Shown: piece after piece, positions 10,550-22,583 of the stretch
How the letters are laid out: each line of letters opens with the position of its first letter
Position numbering within the stretch: the first letter of the stretch is position 1
Notes under the pieces: model-generated
Databases searched by the model: none
Told to the model about the DNA's origin: nothing
Seen by the model: the letters and a program-made list of their open reading frames with translations, nothing else
Origin: Irineochytrium annulatum
Lineage: Eukaryota > Chytridiomycota > Chytridiomycetes > Chytridiales > Chytridiaceae
Direction of reading: 5' to 3'
NCBI GenBank assembly: GCA_027600665.1
Contig: JADGJL010000043.1
Span: 1-58,479, forward strand
Length of the DNA: 58,479 nucleotides
Position numbers and translations under genes: made by a program

Positions 10550-13537
10550 TCATGCCGACAGAGCTTGTCTGAAAGTCCCGTCCAGTGTGGTTAAGTAAGC
10601 AGCGCTGTTCGCGTGCTGGAACCATGACATGTTTCTGTGCTTCTCCGCTACCCACGAGCCTGAGACCGCCACGTCGTCGAATTCGGTCTTCGAGTGTAGG
10701 ATGGACGCCAGCGTGTCATCATCTGGAGGAGATGGGTCGTTCCGAAGTAGCATTGAGATTAACTCAGTAGCGTTCGAGGCTCGGCTGCATGTCACTTTCA
10801 ACGCCTTCACATAGGACTCGAGGCGAGCGACGCTGCTAAATACCTGTCACTAGGTGAGAAAAGATCAGATCGGCGGGGAACAAACATCCTCGCATGTGTA
10901 ATGCAACAACGCGTTTAGGGATTTGAGCGAACGTGGTGGAACCTCGCGGTATCGAGACACGAGGCATTGCTGGACATATTTCACCATTTTAAGTCCCGAG
11001 CGGAGTTTCCCCATCGTAACTATAGCCGACCGGAACTGCTCGGTGTAGGCACACAGGGCGTCCAGATATGGTGGTAGTGGCGTTGTGGGCATTGGCATTC
11101 GACATTTGTTGGCGGCGTCGCTGAGTAAAATTAATTTTCGTACAATTTGAACACGTGACGCACAGTCCCTCGTCCTTTGCTCTCCGGTAAAAGTCCGCTA
11201 TGACGGGCAACAGGGAGTGGAATGATGCCGAGGTGAAGTTGCAACTCCCTGTGCGCGGTAATGAATAAACGACAATAAATGCATATTTGAATACCTTCAG
11301 CGGTAGAGATGTTCACGATCATGCCGCTGGAATACCTGAAAGAGAATGCCCTTCGTCCAGACTGCCCAATGTTGCGAAGCTCCTCTGTTGCGCACGTGAG
11401 CGTAGGTTTTTAACGCGACAGGTACCTTCGTAAATTTTCTCAAAAGCAAGCCCGTCGCCAAACCGAAGCGTCAACTTAAGAGTTAGGAGGTTAACGATGT
11501 AGTCTACGAATAAGGCGCATTTTACCGTGAAGGTGTCATCAGTCGGTAGGACGTTCGAGTCGGAAAAGCTGCCGTACAAGGACAACGGCAGCTCATGATC
11601 TCGAACGAAAGCCTTCTCACCTGCAAAATTTAGTTTGCATCACTTTTTTAATGTAAGCGTACCATTTTTCGTCGGGTAGTAAACGCTTGAGACCATTGTT
11701 AATGAAAGCGGGATTCCATCCTCTAATGTCAGCGGTATATTGATGTCGTGAGAAGCATCGGGACCTGACAGCATGAGCAAATTACAACTTGCCTAGAAAA
11801 GAACTGGCATACATAGGAGGGGTATTTTGAATGTAACAACAGAATGATGACATGCTGTCGCCTCCAGGCTAACATATATCTCCTCGATAGCGTCATGGCT
11901 CTTGTTCGCTACTGTCGCGCAGAGACATTGTTGCGTCTCCTCAGGTACCGACGCGTTGAGCGCCAAATCGCGGACCGCGAATTTGAGGGCGATTTCTTCA
12001 ATTACATCGGTGTCAATGTCTGTAGCGAGGTATCAAAGCATGAAAATACATGTTTCAACGAGACCTCGCAACGAATAAATTTGTTTTTGCAGACGGTGAA
12101 GCTCCCCGGACAGCCTCTTGTCGTCCTCACACCCATTCGCTATCGAGTTCAACAGCGCAACATCCCGCTCCGTCTCCAGTCGACATATTCTCACATTTCC
12201 CACATCATCCGAGGCAACAAACATGCCTAAGGGATCACTGCGTTCGTTTTAAGTTCTACGAAACGACTGGCAGCTTACCCGAATGTTCCAATGCACGCGC
12301 TTGTTGGGTTGAATGATAGCTGCGTGGTCCATATTGACTTCCTTTTGTTGTATAAATTAACCCTTCCTGATTTGAAACTTATCAATAAGCTTTGATTCAA
12401 AAGGTTGCTGGTTTGAACTTCATGGCGGTTACACTACGGTACGAATCATCATGCAAACTTTTTGTGTAAACGGTTGCAAAGAGTGGTCGTTCACTGAAGG
12501 TCAACTGTGCTTCTAGTTCTCCGATGGCTGACACAAAGTACACCGCGTGAAATCCTTCATGCGTTAAAGTCGTCACTACCGCCGTCACCTTACCTATAAC
12601 GACAATCTCAGCGCTAGAGTTATCGGCGGGATCGAAGTCTTGTGAAGTGTTGCATATGAGGATATCGGCGACGTTATCTCCTAATAGCAAGCTCCACGAA
12701 ACCTATAGCGCGCTTCAGAAATTAATAACGCAAGAACTTTATACTGTAGCCACAATAGGCGCGCTCTTCAATCCGGTGAATGATGCCAGCGGGTAGCAGC
12801 GAATCGTCAGGTCCATATTGCATATCATGGCGTCAAGCTCCGTGTTGTAGGCAAGTTGGCCAGGCAATAGAAAGTGCGGCAGCATTAAGTACGACGTAAT
12901 AACGCCAGCGTCAATGATTTGTAATACGCCATCGTAAGTCTGTACGCAGATGCGGTCTACTCCTAAGTCGATATAAACGTGTGAGAGATGAGAACCCACC
13001 TTTGCGACTTCCCTTGCTGAGAACTGCGAAGTTGGCGGCTAAGCCTTCCAAGGTCACCGAGGATATTTTCTGCATTTGAAACGACTTAAACGGGCCTATT
13101 CACTTCAGAACTTCATCATAAGGTTGACATCAACCTTCTATCTTGTAGAATGTGCAAGCGCGTGGATGCAAGAGGCAAACGGTCAGAACACCATCTCTAC
13201 CACCATTACTTTTAAAGACGATAAAGAGGCATTTACATGAAGTATCCGCAAGCCATTTGGATAACGGGCTCTACTTTATCTGCAAAGACGAGGTCCTCCG
13301 CATTGTAGGAGCCTCCATTCGGAACAAACGCCCGCAATAAACCGGCTTTGTTGCCAACCAGCAATAAATCTGTATTGAATTCAGGTTCGAGACTACTTCA
13401 TGAGTTGAACGCTAACCGGTTTGAGGGCCATGCTCGAACCCGGCCACATTAACCGTGGGGATGCTAAGTACATAGTGCATTAGGGACGAGGACTCCGCGT
13501 TCGCGGCCGGTGCCCTCCACACCTCCACGAGCGACAT
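10550..13537 (-). CDS. BBS9: BBSome subunit BBS9 (PTHB1) homologue
   Basis: About a dozen exons on the minus strand. The N-terminal beta-propeller is clear: LLLVGNKAGLLRAFVP, AEDLVFADKVEPVIQM, then ICVQTYDGVLQII and LPHFLLPGQLAYNTELDAM, which align with the PTHB1 propeller. After it come SWSLLLGDNVADILIC, FVASDDVGNVRICRLETE and a coiled stretch ELHRLQKQIYSL. Gamma-adaptin-ear-like and helical C-terminal parts follow (TPLPPYLDALCAYTEQF; the end with SRASNATELISMLL). BBS9 is a core part of the octameric BBSome, which carries membrane proteins in and out of cilia. Its presence implies a flagellated stage. Exon boundaries in the middle (12.0-11.0 kb) are approximate. The start ATG is 49 bp from the divergent phosphatase gene. 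Confidence 0.85.
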
Positions 13538-13586
13538 CGGGATCAAAGGCGCGTCGTCAAACTTGTCCAAATGGACTTGGAGCAGT

Positions 13587-14361
<775 letters not shown>

Positions 14362-14537
14362 TTGTAATGTTAGACGTGGGGTACAGCTTTCAGTGAGGGT
14401 GGGCAGTGTTACTCCTTCAATCGTTAAACTGCGCGCCGGCGCGCTCTTTATTCCTTTCGTTATCCATTTTTTACTTCCTCACTCCGAGTTACATACACAT
14501 ACACAGCAATACAGCACATTACGAAATATCACCACAT

Positions 14538-16905
14538 TTACGCAAGAACCTCCTCCTCGAAATCGAAATCATAGCTCTCCGCCGTCGCTTGCCGTCGTGT
14601 TTCCACCTTGCCAAACGTCGGTTTGGAAAACGAAGGAGCGTATATGTCATCAGCGGGTGCATTGGTCTCAGAAGTCGGCTCGGGGGCTTTGGGCGATGCA
14701 AAATCTTTCAAGAACGACGGTGCAACGTAGGCGCTGTCATCGCTTTTCAGAAACGAAGGCGTGGTGTAGTTGTTGTCGGCTTTTAAGAAGGACGGGGATA
14801 TGTATTGGTTCTCCGTTGGTGCGTTGCTTTGCAAAAATGAAGGAGTGGTGTAGGTGCTTTCAGATGGTGCGTTGTTTTTCAGAAATGACGGAGTTGTGAA
14901 ACTGCTTTCCGCCTTACTGCTGTCGTCGCTGTTTAAAAATGATGGGGTGGTGTCGGTGCTTTCGGCGATATTGCCCGTCAAGAATGGCAGGCCCATGTAA
15001 TTGCTTTCCGCGTTATCGCTTTTCAGGAACGACGGGGCGGTGAAATTGCTTTCAGCTTTGTTGCTCTTGAACAATGACGCGGACGCGTAGCTGCTTTCGT
15101 TGGTATTGCTCTCAACGGGTTTCAAGAACGACGGACCGGTGTAGCTGATTTCAGCCTTTCTGGAAAACGATGGCGCATAGCTGTTTCCGACATTCTCTTT
15201 GCCGGCAGCGTCTTGACCGAACGAGTCGCCAAGGAAGCTCGGATAACTTTTGCTCATCGTATCATCGGCTTTTACATCATTTGAATCTGGCTCTGAGGCT
15301 TCGTTACGGTCCTCAAAAGGAGCTGCTCGACGATCATGATTCTTAGAGAGGCTACCACTTGAAAGCTGCAAACCATCGTCGCCTGGTTGTTTCGCAGGTG
15401 CTATGCCCCCTTCGGGTTCCGCGAAAGACTCGCGTATGTTTGATTCGTCAACATCTCCAGCATGGTTGCCTTCTTGCGTTAAGGACATAGCGGAGGCAGA
15501 GGTGGAGTTGTCGCGGATTGCGCTATCAGGTCCAACGTCTGGTGCAATCAGTTCATCTTTCAACTCGAAAGAAGGTGAAGCGTCGACAGAAGGTGGCGCA
15601 TTGTCATTTCGATTAACGCTGAAGTTTGGCTTCAACGAGGGCTTGTATAACATCGTCGGCTTCATCATCATTGGCTTGAATTTGTCTGCGACGTTTGGCA
15701 AACTCTCTTTCAGTATCGTTGGTCGCAGTGCTGGTTTGTGTTCGGCAACATAGGACATCGAGTCTTTCGAGTCACCGAGTGGACTTGGCGTTTGAGGAGA
15801 AAGTTCCTCAGTATATGGGGCGTGCGTCATGTTAGGAGCATGCGGGGCGAGCGCGAGCAGTGGGGCATGCGGGGCTTGTGAGGCGTGAGGGACGTGTGGG
15901 GCTTTGTGACCGGTTTGGACTCCGTGATCAACATCACCGTTCAACGCATAATAACTCGTAGCGTGATGGCCGTTCTCAGCGTCTCTCTGTGACATGCGTG
16001 AATAATCGCCATTTGCAAGCCAACGCACCTCATCATTGGCTTCCTTTACGGCCCTTAAGTCCTTCAAGTGTTGCAACTTAAGTTCCCTAACTTCCCTCGC
16101 GTCCCGTTTCCTTTCCGCCTCCAGGTGCTTCACTCTTCTTCTCAGCTCCTCTATCATCAGATCCTTGCTCTCCAGATCGTCCCTAAGTTTGTCGATTATC
16201 TTCTTCTGCTTCTCGTTGTCGTCCAAGTGCCTAGCTTGCAGAATTTTGTTGAGCTTCATAACCTGATTCTGCAATTTGATGTTCTCGTCGATGTGCGCCT
16301 GCGATGACTTTTCTGCGTTTGCAATCCGAGCGTTGCAGCCAGCGTGTATTGACCTCAGACCTTTGAGCTCGCTCGCAAGGCCGTGAAGAACCTGTTTCGA
16401 AATCATTTCAGTTTGCAATGTAGTTAGCGCAAAGGCTGACCTGCGGCATGTCGTCCTGCTGCTTATCCATCTTCTGAATGGCCAATTCTTGTCTCCTGTT
16501 GACGATCCTATAATCCTTGACCTCCCCCTCCAACGCCCCAATCTTTATCCGCAGCGTGTCGTTCAAACTCAGAAGTCGTGCAATCTCATCCATGTACGGC
16601 AAGTTCTGCCCGGGCCCATTCTTCTTCTGCGGCAGCCCAAAGCTTCTCTCCTTCTTCGGCGGTGCGTTGTTTCGAAACGACATGGACGACCCTTTCCTCC
16701 TCGTCGGCTCAACAGCGGGAACCGGCGCCTCCTCATGCGGCATCCCATACAGCCTCAAAGTCGGGCTCGGCTTCTTACGCTCCTTCGGCCTCGCATGCTC
16801 CTCCTCTCTCTCAAACTCTTCGTCCGCATACACATCCTCCTCAACGAAGAAGTTCCCCTCGTCGCTCCCATCGCTGTTCCGTCTCGGGATCGCGTGGATG
16901 GGCAT
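14538..16905 (-). CDS. Lebercilin-domain (LCA5-like) coiled-coil protein with C-terminal PSFLK repeats
   Basis: Two exons joined over a 48-nt intron (about 16440-16393, GTCAGC to AACAG). The N-terminus is acidic and disordered. A long coiled coil follows from MDEIARLLSLNDTL through LKLQHLKDLRAV. It contains the order of motifs expected of lebercilin: RRQELAIQKMDKQQDDMPQ, then ASELKGLRSIHAGCN, LNKILQARHLDD, and ELRRRVKHLEAERKRDAREV. After it comes a His/Ala/Pro-rich linker (APHVPHASQAPHAP), then Ser-rich sequence. The C-terminus has about 13 spaced copies of a [T/A]PSFLKS-like motif. Lebercilin binds the ciliary axoneme and intraflagellar transport proteins. The repeats are unlike the animal protein. 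Assignment rests on the coiled-coil alignment by eye. Confidence 0.7.
14600..15250 (-). repeat. PSFLK protein-repeat coding block
   Basis: Imperfect tandem coding repeats in the 3' part of the lebercilin-like gene. Each unit codes for about 12-20 residues built around PSFLKS, often preceded by Thr-Thr or Tyr-Thr and followed by Asn/Asp and Ala-Glu-Ser. I count about 13 units, two of them degenerate (ASLFKS, LPFLTG). Confidence 0.75.
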
Positions 16906-17035
16906 CTGCCGTCCGTTGCAGCCCGTCGGATTCAACGGCTTGAGATCGGGGGAGATCGCAAGTTCAGACTTGACAGGTCGCCGAGAAATGCTATGCTACC
17001 CATCGCCCCGACCCGACGCGAGCCCTGCCCCGGCC

Positions 17036-19162
17036 ATGGACGCATTCCGCATAACTCCATATAGTGAAGCATTTTGGAATATCCGCCGCCGCATTAAGGT
17101 ATTATCCTCCTTGCATGCAACTGTTGATCAGTCCCTCAGAACGAGGTTGTCAAAGGCGAGTCTTCAACTGCCACTATCAACACTGCTACGAATGCACTAC
17201 TCAGCGAGCCGGCGGGACTCTTGCAGTTGCTCACGAACCTTGCTCCGGGACAGTGTTCGGATTTCGCGGTGGAAAACAAGTCAGTCTCGAACAAGGAGAA
17301 ATGGCGGTCTGGGGGCCTTTCGACCTTGACGGCCACGTATGGATGTTTAGACGTGTCGGCTCAGCTAACGTCTCAAAAACAGTGCTTTCTTTTCCACTAT
17401 AACGGAGTCGCTCAAGGATGGGTTGGCGTCCAACGACTTGAGCTCGTCCATCGCCTCAGCTAGACGGTATTTGGAGGACATCGCGCGGAGGAGGTTGCAA
17501 AAGCTTGCAACCGAGATACAAACGCCCTTAGTTCGAAGGGTATTCTTGAGAAGACACGCTGAGTGTGCTGAAAGTTCATTAGCGAAAGCCGGACGAGGAA
17601 GCTGCATTCGTTGTTTCGGAGGCCGGGAACGTCAAGGTGGATATTGGAGTCGGTCTCGCGGGCGTTGCTGGTATCTGTACAGGCCAATACTTGAAAAGCA
17701 ACGGGCACAGCGAGCGGCTGTACCTTTATGACGTGAACGACATACTCGAGGCGGTCCTCACCATCCGGTCTCTTGTAACGAACGAGTCGAACACCTACCT
17801 AACGTGCGCATATTACTCTTTAACTATAAGCTGACAAGTACTTTCCAGACGACCGACGGTGCCATCCATCTTCTCAACATTCTGGTCAATGATGCCCCTC
17901 TCGCTGCCAACGTTGAACATCGAGGAGTTTCGGGTCGAGTTCCACGAGCTCAACCCATCACTCACGCATTTTGGGTTGGACGATTTGATGGACGACGCAG
18001 CCGCCGATAGCTTTGTTCAAAGCCACACCGAGGAAGGCGAGAAAATACTGCTATCAAGATCGGCTCGGGACGCGCGGAGATACGCCAAACGCGGAGTCCC
18101 TCAATGTCTACGGCCAGCCGTGTGGGATCTTTTGATCCAGTCGGAGCTGACCGAGGATTTGATGGCATATGTAATGTAATGACTAATCGCTTCACCAAGC
18201 TCACGGTAACAAAACAGAGCAAGCAACACTGCAAGCACTTGTTTGCCCAAGTCATGCGCTACGATCTTCTAGTCGACAGGGTTATTCTGCAGGACGTAAA
18301 GCGGTGCCAGAACGACGACACCTACTTTGTGTTCGAGGACATCGTCCGCGACATCATGATCATTTGGTCGCGGGATGAGTGGGTTCATCAGAGGACGACT
18401 GCCGCGAGGATACCTGGCACTGAGGGCGAACCACAGATCAAGGGCCGTTGGTCGTTCCCCATCAAAGGGTATCCCCCAAACGGCGTGTTACCCTTCTGCG
18501 GCGTTTCCTCCTTTGCCATGATTGTCGCGTTCCTGCACTCGGACGTCGAGTCGGCGTATTTCACTTTCCGCGAGCTTTACGTGAAGTATGTCCCTTTCAC
18601 CAACCTCGCGCGAGCTGCTAACAAGAGCTAGGTATTTCTTCCACTTGCATACCATATCGAGTCACCCCTTCTCGCTCGTTACCCTCGGTGCGACATTCGA
18701 GAACCTGCTGAAAAACATTGACGCCTTCCTCTACCTTCACCTCGCCCATGAGCTCGGTTGCCCGCCGTTGGTGTACGCGTTCCGCTGGATTACGTGCGGA
18801 TTCGTGGGGACCCTCGACATCGAGCAGGTACTGCTATTGTGGGATAGGATCATCGCTTTCAACCGCCCGGAGCTGCTAGCGGCCGTCGCGGCGAGCATTT
18901 TCTTATTTCGAAGAGAGTCGCTGACGGCCGCGAAGGGGGAGAAGGACATTGAGGTAAACTCATGGCGTTACGATTTTTAGGATAACATGACCTAGGCGGC
19001 GTTGCGTGATCTACAGATGATCAAGGTCATCCCACTTTTGCAGCATTGCGTTTGGTTGAAAGGTAAACATCGCGATTTTTGGGTATTTCATAACTATCAA
19101 TAGACCGTATGGGCGATGTTTCAGAGGCGTGGGCATCCAACTTCTCGGACGACGAGGAATAG
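17036..19162 (+). CDS. TBC1D19: TBC1 domain family member 19 homologue
   Basis: Multi-exon gene beginning MDAFRITPYSEAFWNIRRRIK and ending SNFSDDEE. The TBC part follows TBC1D19 closely: RGVPQCLRPAVWDLLIQSE, MRYDLLVDRVILQDVK, YFVFEDIVRDI, PPNGVLPFCGVSSF, YFFHLHTISSHPFSLV, and EQVLLLWDRIIAFNRPELLA. An N-terminal part with NIEEFRVEFHELNPSLTHFGLDD also matches. TBC proteins are usually Rab GTPase-activating proteins, but the Arg finger (IxxDxxR) and Gln finger (YxQ) are not intact here, as in the animal protein. It may bind a Rab without stimulating hydrolysis. N-terminal exon borders (17.1-17.9 kb) are approximate. Confidence 0.85.
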
Positions 19163-19707
19163 TGAGCAATGAATCACAACCACCGTTAGAGAATGCGACT
19201 TATACCTCCCAGACTTGCCGGAAGTCGCGAAATGAACCTTTGAGTAATCGAGGAAATATACCTGGACGCTGGTTCCCAAATTCACATTTTGTTCATTAGC
19301 CTGCACAAACTTTGCACGCACAAAAAGCCCAAGCGCCACAAAGGCTCCACCAAAATCGTTATCAGCCCTTAGGACACGACACGTGGAACTGCGAAAAAAG
19401 CGTAGACGACCAATTGGAGTTAATAAACAACGTAGACGAACAATTTATTCGATGCCGGATGCAATAACCCAAAGTCTTCAGTTCAAAATTAGTACACCTT
19501 CCATAACCAGTAGAATCAAGACAATCCAAGAAGGTAAGGTTAAAAAGCTCAGACAATATCAATGATTCCGGATGGACAATTTCCACAGGGTTACGTCGAT
19601 TATCGACTTAAGTAGAGGGAGTCCATATTCATCAAAGCAAAAAGGGGAACAATTATGAAGACATATTCACCTTTGGTATACAGCAGCAGCGCCATATAAA
19701 CAGCCGA
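19163..19707. other. Convergent spacer, no gene seen
   Basis: Lies between the 3' ends of TBC1D19 (+) and RPS12 (-). The open frames (60-74 codons) lack coding character. It presumably holds both 3' untranslated regions. Confidence 0.5.
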
Positions 19708-20537
19708 TTACGATGAGAACGTGCTCAGGAGGATGTTCTTCGCCTCCGACTCCTCCCCAAAGTCCTTGACAACTACGCAGGAGCAACCGACGACCTTGCG
19801 TGCCTGGCCCTCGGCGTCGAGCTTGCAGAGGCCGACCCACTCGCCGAGCTTCTTCGCGTCCTCAAACTCGATCACGTTGATGTTGTGCTCGGCGCAAAGG
19901 GCGGAAACGAGCTTAATATACTCTTTCTCCGTGTTGGTGGTGTTGTAAACGCAAAGGTGAGCCTGACGCCTGCAAAATAGTAGTATCTTCAGAAACAGTC
20001 CAAGAAGATGCTGCAAGGGCGGTTGCTTGTGGCTCTCAGCAACTACGATTCTCTCCATGAAGAGTCAGTTCCGTCTTGAAACAATTTGAACTATTGATCA
20101 TCCCCGAGCCACATGCACGCTCCCAACCGAAGTCTCACCTAAATAATAACAGGGAGGTTAGAGGAAGCCAAACTCAATCAAATCTAGCGAGTGCCCAATC
20201 CTAAAATCTCTCAAAAACACTTTTTCCCTCCACATTGCCGTTGGATTGTAAGTGTCCACGGTTAAGATGGGGTTGAAACATAAAATAAGCATATCATCCT
20301 CGAGGCGCGCCAAAACCATCGCGAGCGTGACGGATTGCGAAGAAAAACGATCATTTACCTGTCAAGCGCCTTCACTGACTCCCTGAGGCCACGGGCGAGG
20401 CCGCCGTGGACGAGCGACCTCTTGAGGACGTCCTGGAGGGCCTCCTCGACGGACATCTGGCCGCGCGGGGCGTCGGCCGCGACCTCGACAACCTCGGGCT
20501 GCTCACCGGCGTCAACAACATCTCCTTCGGCCGACAT
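19708..20537 (-). CDS. RPS12: 40S ribosomal protein S12
   Basis: Two exons, 20537-20359 and 19969-19708, join as [13 protein letters not shown]; 146 aa, close to the family's usual 130-145. Motifs: [47 protein letters not shown] and [17 protein letters not shown]. It is a component of the small ribosomal subunit beak. The N-terminal extension is acidic and variable, as in other eukaryotes. The single intron is 389 nt, several times longer than most introns in this window, and carries a candidate snoRNA. The first exon is strongly G/C-ending in codon use, as expected of a highly expressed gene. Confidence 0.95.
20031..20110 (-). ncRNA. Candidate box C/D snoRNA in the RPS12 intron
   Basis: Read on the minus strand (sense to RPS12). 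The 80-nt element starts GGCTC and ends GAGCC, a perfect 5-bp terminal stem. Next to the stem are a C-like box (GGGATGA, one mismatch to RUGAUGA) and a D box (CTGA). An internal D' (CTGA) lies at about 20067-20064. Two nucleotides before D' is GTTTCAAGACGG, a 12-nt complement to the conserved 25S/28S rRNA sequence CCGUCUUGAAAC, which is part of the site of the standard fungal LSU primer LR3. This is what a 2'-O-methylation guide should look like. By the D+5 rule the target would be the G of CCGUC. The weak point is the C box mismatch. Confidence 0.6.
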
Positions 20538-22427
20538 GATTATGGATCAACGGTCGAATTCGTCACTAGATGTAGGAGGTCAGTGGGTCGTCCATAATGA
20601 TGCGCTGGCAGATCAGTTACATGTTGTGTGAAGATAAAAAGCGGATTGAACTTGTCACTTTCACTGACCGGGCTGAGGTGGCGCAGCCTTGATAATCGCT
20701 TCACCAGCAGGTACTGATAGGAAAAAAGGGGGGAGGGTGGCCGTTAAAAAATTCCTCCAAAACCATCAATATTGCTCTTTGATTATTATTGTGTTTGTGC
20801 TGATGTATTTAAATTGTTTTTTCAGGCTTCCACCAATGATGTTGTGCATGCTCCGCCCATTGCCATGCCGTGCGCATGTTGCCTACATTTAAATGCATGC
20901 ATAGGTTCAATAAAAAGCTTAATTGAAAAATAAAGGTAAATTATGTTGAAATGTCGACAATACGCGGACGGGTAAAGCCCGTTCATATGGAAGTTCTTGG
21001 AAGCAGAGAGTTGTCTAGAATATTAAATCTTCGCTTGCAAGAGCACTCCCCACTTGGGTCGTTGCTTTCAAACAAATTACGATTTGTTGGAAAGGCATTA
21101 ATTACACGACGTTGCGCATAAACTACTAATGCATGCTGAGGTCTCATCGCGACGAGGCGCAGACAGCCCTCGTGTGTTAATAAACACGACAATCCACAGT
21201 CAGAGTTTTTGTTTGCCCTTGAAGCCACCAAGCAATTCTTCAGTTGGCAGGTAGCCTTCTTGACCAGCGTTTGAGCTCGGTGGACTTTAGGCGCGTCCAT
21301 CGGCTACGGTCGAGAAACTGAATATAGAAGATCAGCGACACCATCGTCGTCAGTATCTTCTTAAGACCGTAAAAACTTCAGCCTCTTTGTCATTCAACCT
21401 CACCCTTTATATCCCTTCAACCATCAGGCCGATGCTCTCCAATGACTGCTTTTGCAGGAATATAGGTATCTCAACATTGAAAGGTGTCGAAGATGGCATA
21501 TGAGTCAGCGTCACCAAATGCAACCTGCATTTATATGCCCATTCGAAAGAAAACGATCGCCTTGAGGCATTTGCGCCAGCATGTTGTTGACACGCTCCTC
21601 CGATCGTAAGTGACCGTACAGAGGTAGTTCCTTCAACGTGTTGCTTAGTCGCGGTGTCTTCAGAGTGCTAACGTTTGGGTCGCAGTCAACATGCAGAGCA
21701 ACGATATGGATGGGTCACGGAATATATATTCTCTAGCGCCAGTCAAAGGTCTCTGGCGTGCTCCTTAGATACCGCAGAAGGCTATTTATAGCACCAGCAA
21801 CATCGTGTAACATGCGCGCTCTGCCCAGATTGCCACCGCCGCTGAAAAAAACAGCTCAACTCAAGCTTGATCGAGCGCACGATCTATCCGGCGTCGTTTA
21901 AAACATAAGCGAGAAGAGATATATAGAAGGCAAAAATTCTTGACGGCATAAAAGGCTCACAGTATCCTCGCAAGCTTAGCGACGCTTTTGAGAGTGGAAG
22001 AGCCCTGGCACCCTTCCGGCCGCCAAGCGATTCCGCAGCCACGCTTCCCAGCCCGATGGTTTGATCCTGATTCTCATTTTGAGGATAACATTCGATCTCG
22101 TCTGATGCTTTTAGTAAAAGACCATGGAGAGGGTTCGAAGAAAGGGTCCGTCTTTCGTCTTGGCGGCCATCTAACCACCAGCGTCCTAGCCTAACCACCA
22201 GCTTCCCAACAGATCTTAGATACCGCCCCCATTGCCATGCACCGCCAGACAACAAGATGCACGTCGTGCATTTAGTATTTTGCATCGTTAACCGCAACGA
22301 TGTTGCTCTTCAATAATGGAAGCGGCATGAGTCCACCTTGCCTGTCCCATTCAACCTATAAGCTTCTCTCCAAAAAGTGTCGGGCGAGCCTCCACCAGGA
22401 CATTGACCAAGGATGTGAATCGAGAAT
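20538..22427. other. Long region without a convincing gene
   Basis: About 1.9 kb, partly AT-rich. A 105-codon frame (minus, 21300-20983, starting MDAPKVHRAQTL) and a 137-codon frame (minus, 22297-21884) exist but resemble nothing I know. On the minus strand around 21700-21500 short stretches such as TLKELPLYGHLRSEERV look like Leu-rich repeat remnants, interrupted by stops. It could be a decayed F-box/LRR gene like the one at 25485, but this is weak. Confidence 0.3.
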
Positions 22428-22541
22428 ATGAATGATCAGGCGAACGAGTTCGACGGGGAGGTTGGAGCATCCATCAACGGATCGTTACGGCAACGTATTG
22501 CTTTTGATGTTGAGCAATCCGGCCGGAGCGACGAGGTGTAG
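22428..22541 (+). other. Possible upstream ORF of the CBS-PB1 gene
   Basis: A 37-codon frame (MNDQANEFDGEVGASINGSL...) ends 42 nt before the main ATG at 22584. If it lies in the 5' leader it could lower translation of the main frame. It could also be part of an unrecognised 5' exon. Confidence 0.3.
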
Positions 22542-22583
22542 AAGTTGGCAAGTTCCAAAAAAGTTGATCACTACTTTGCTGTG

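Noticed and set aside
16517..17329. A 270-codon plus-strand frame over the lebercilin-like and TBC1D19 starts
   Set aside because: It overlaps the first exons of two supported genes on both strands and has no recognisable content.
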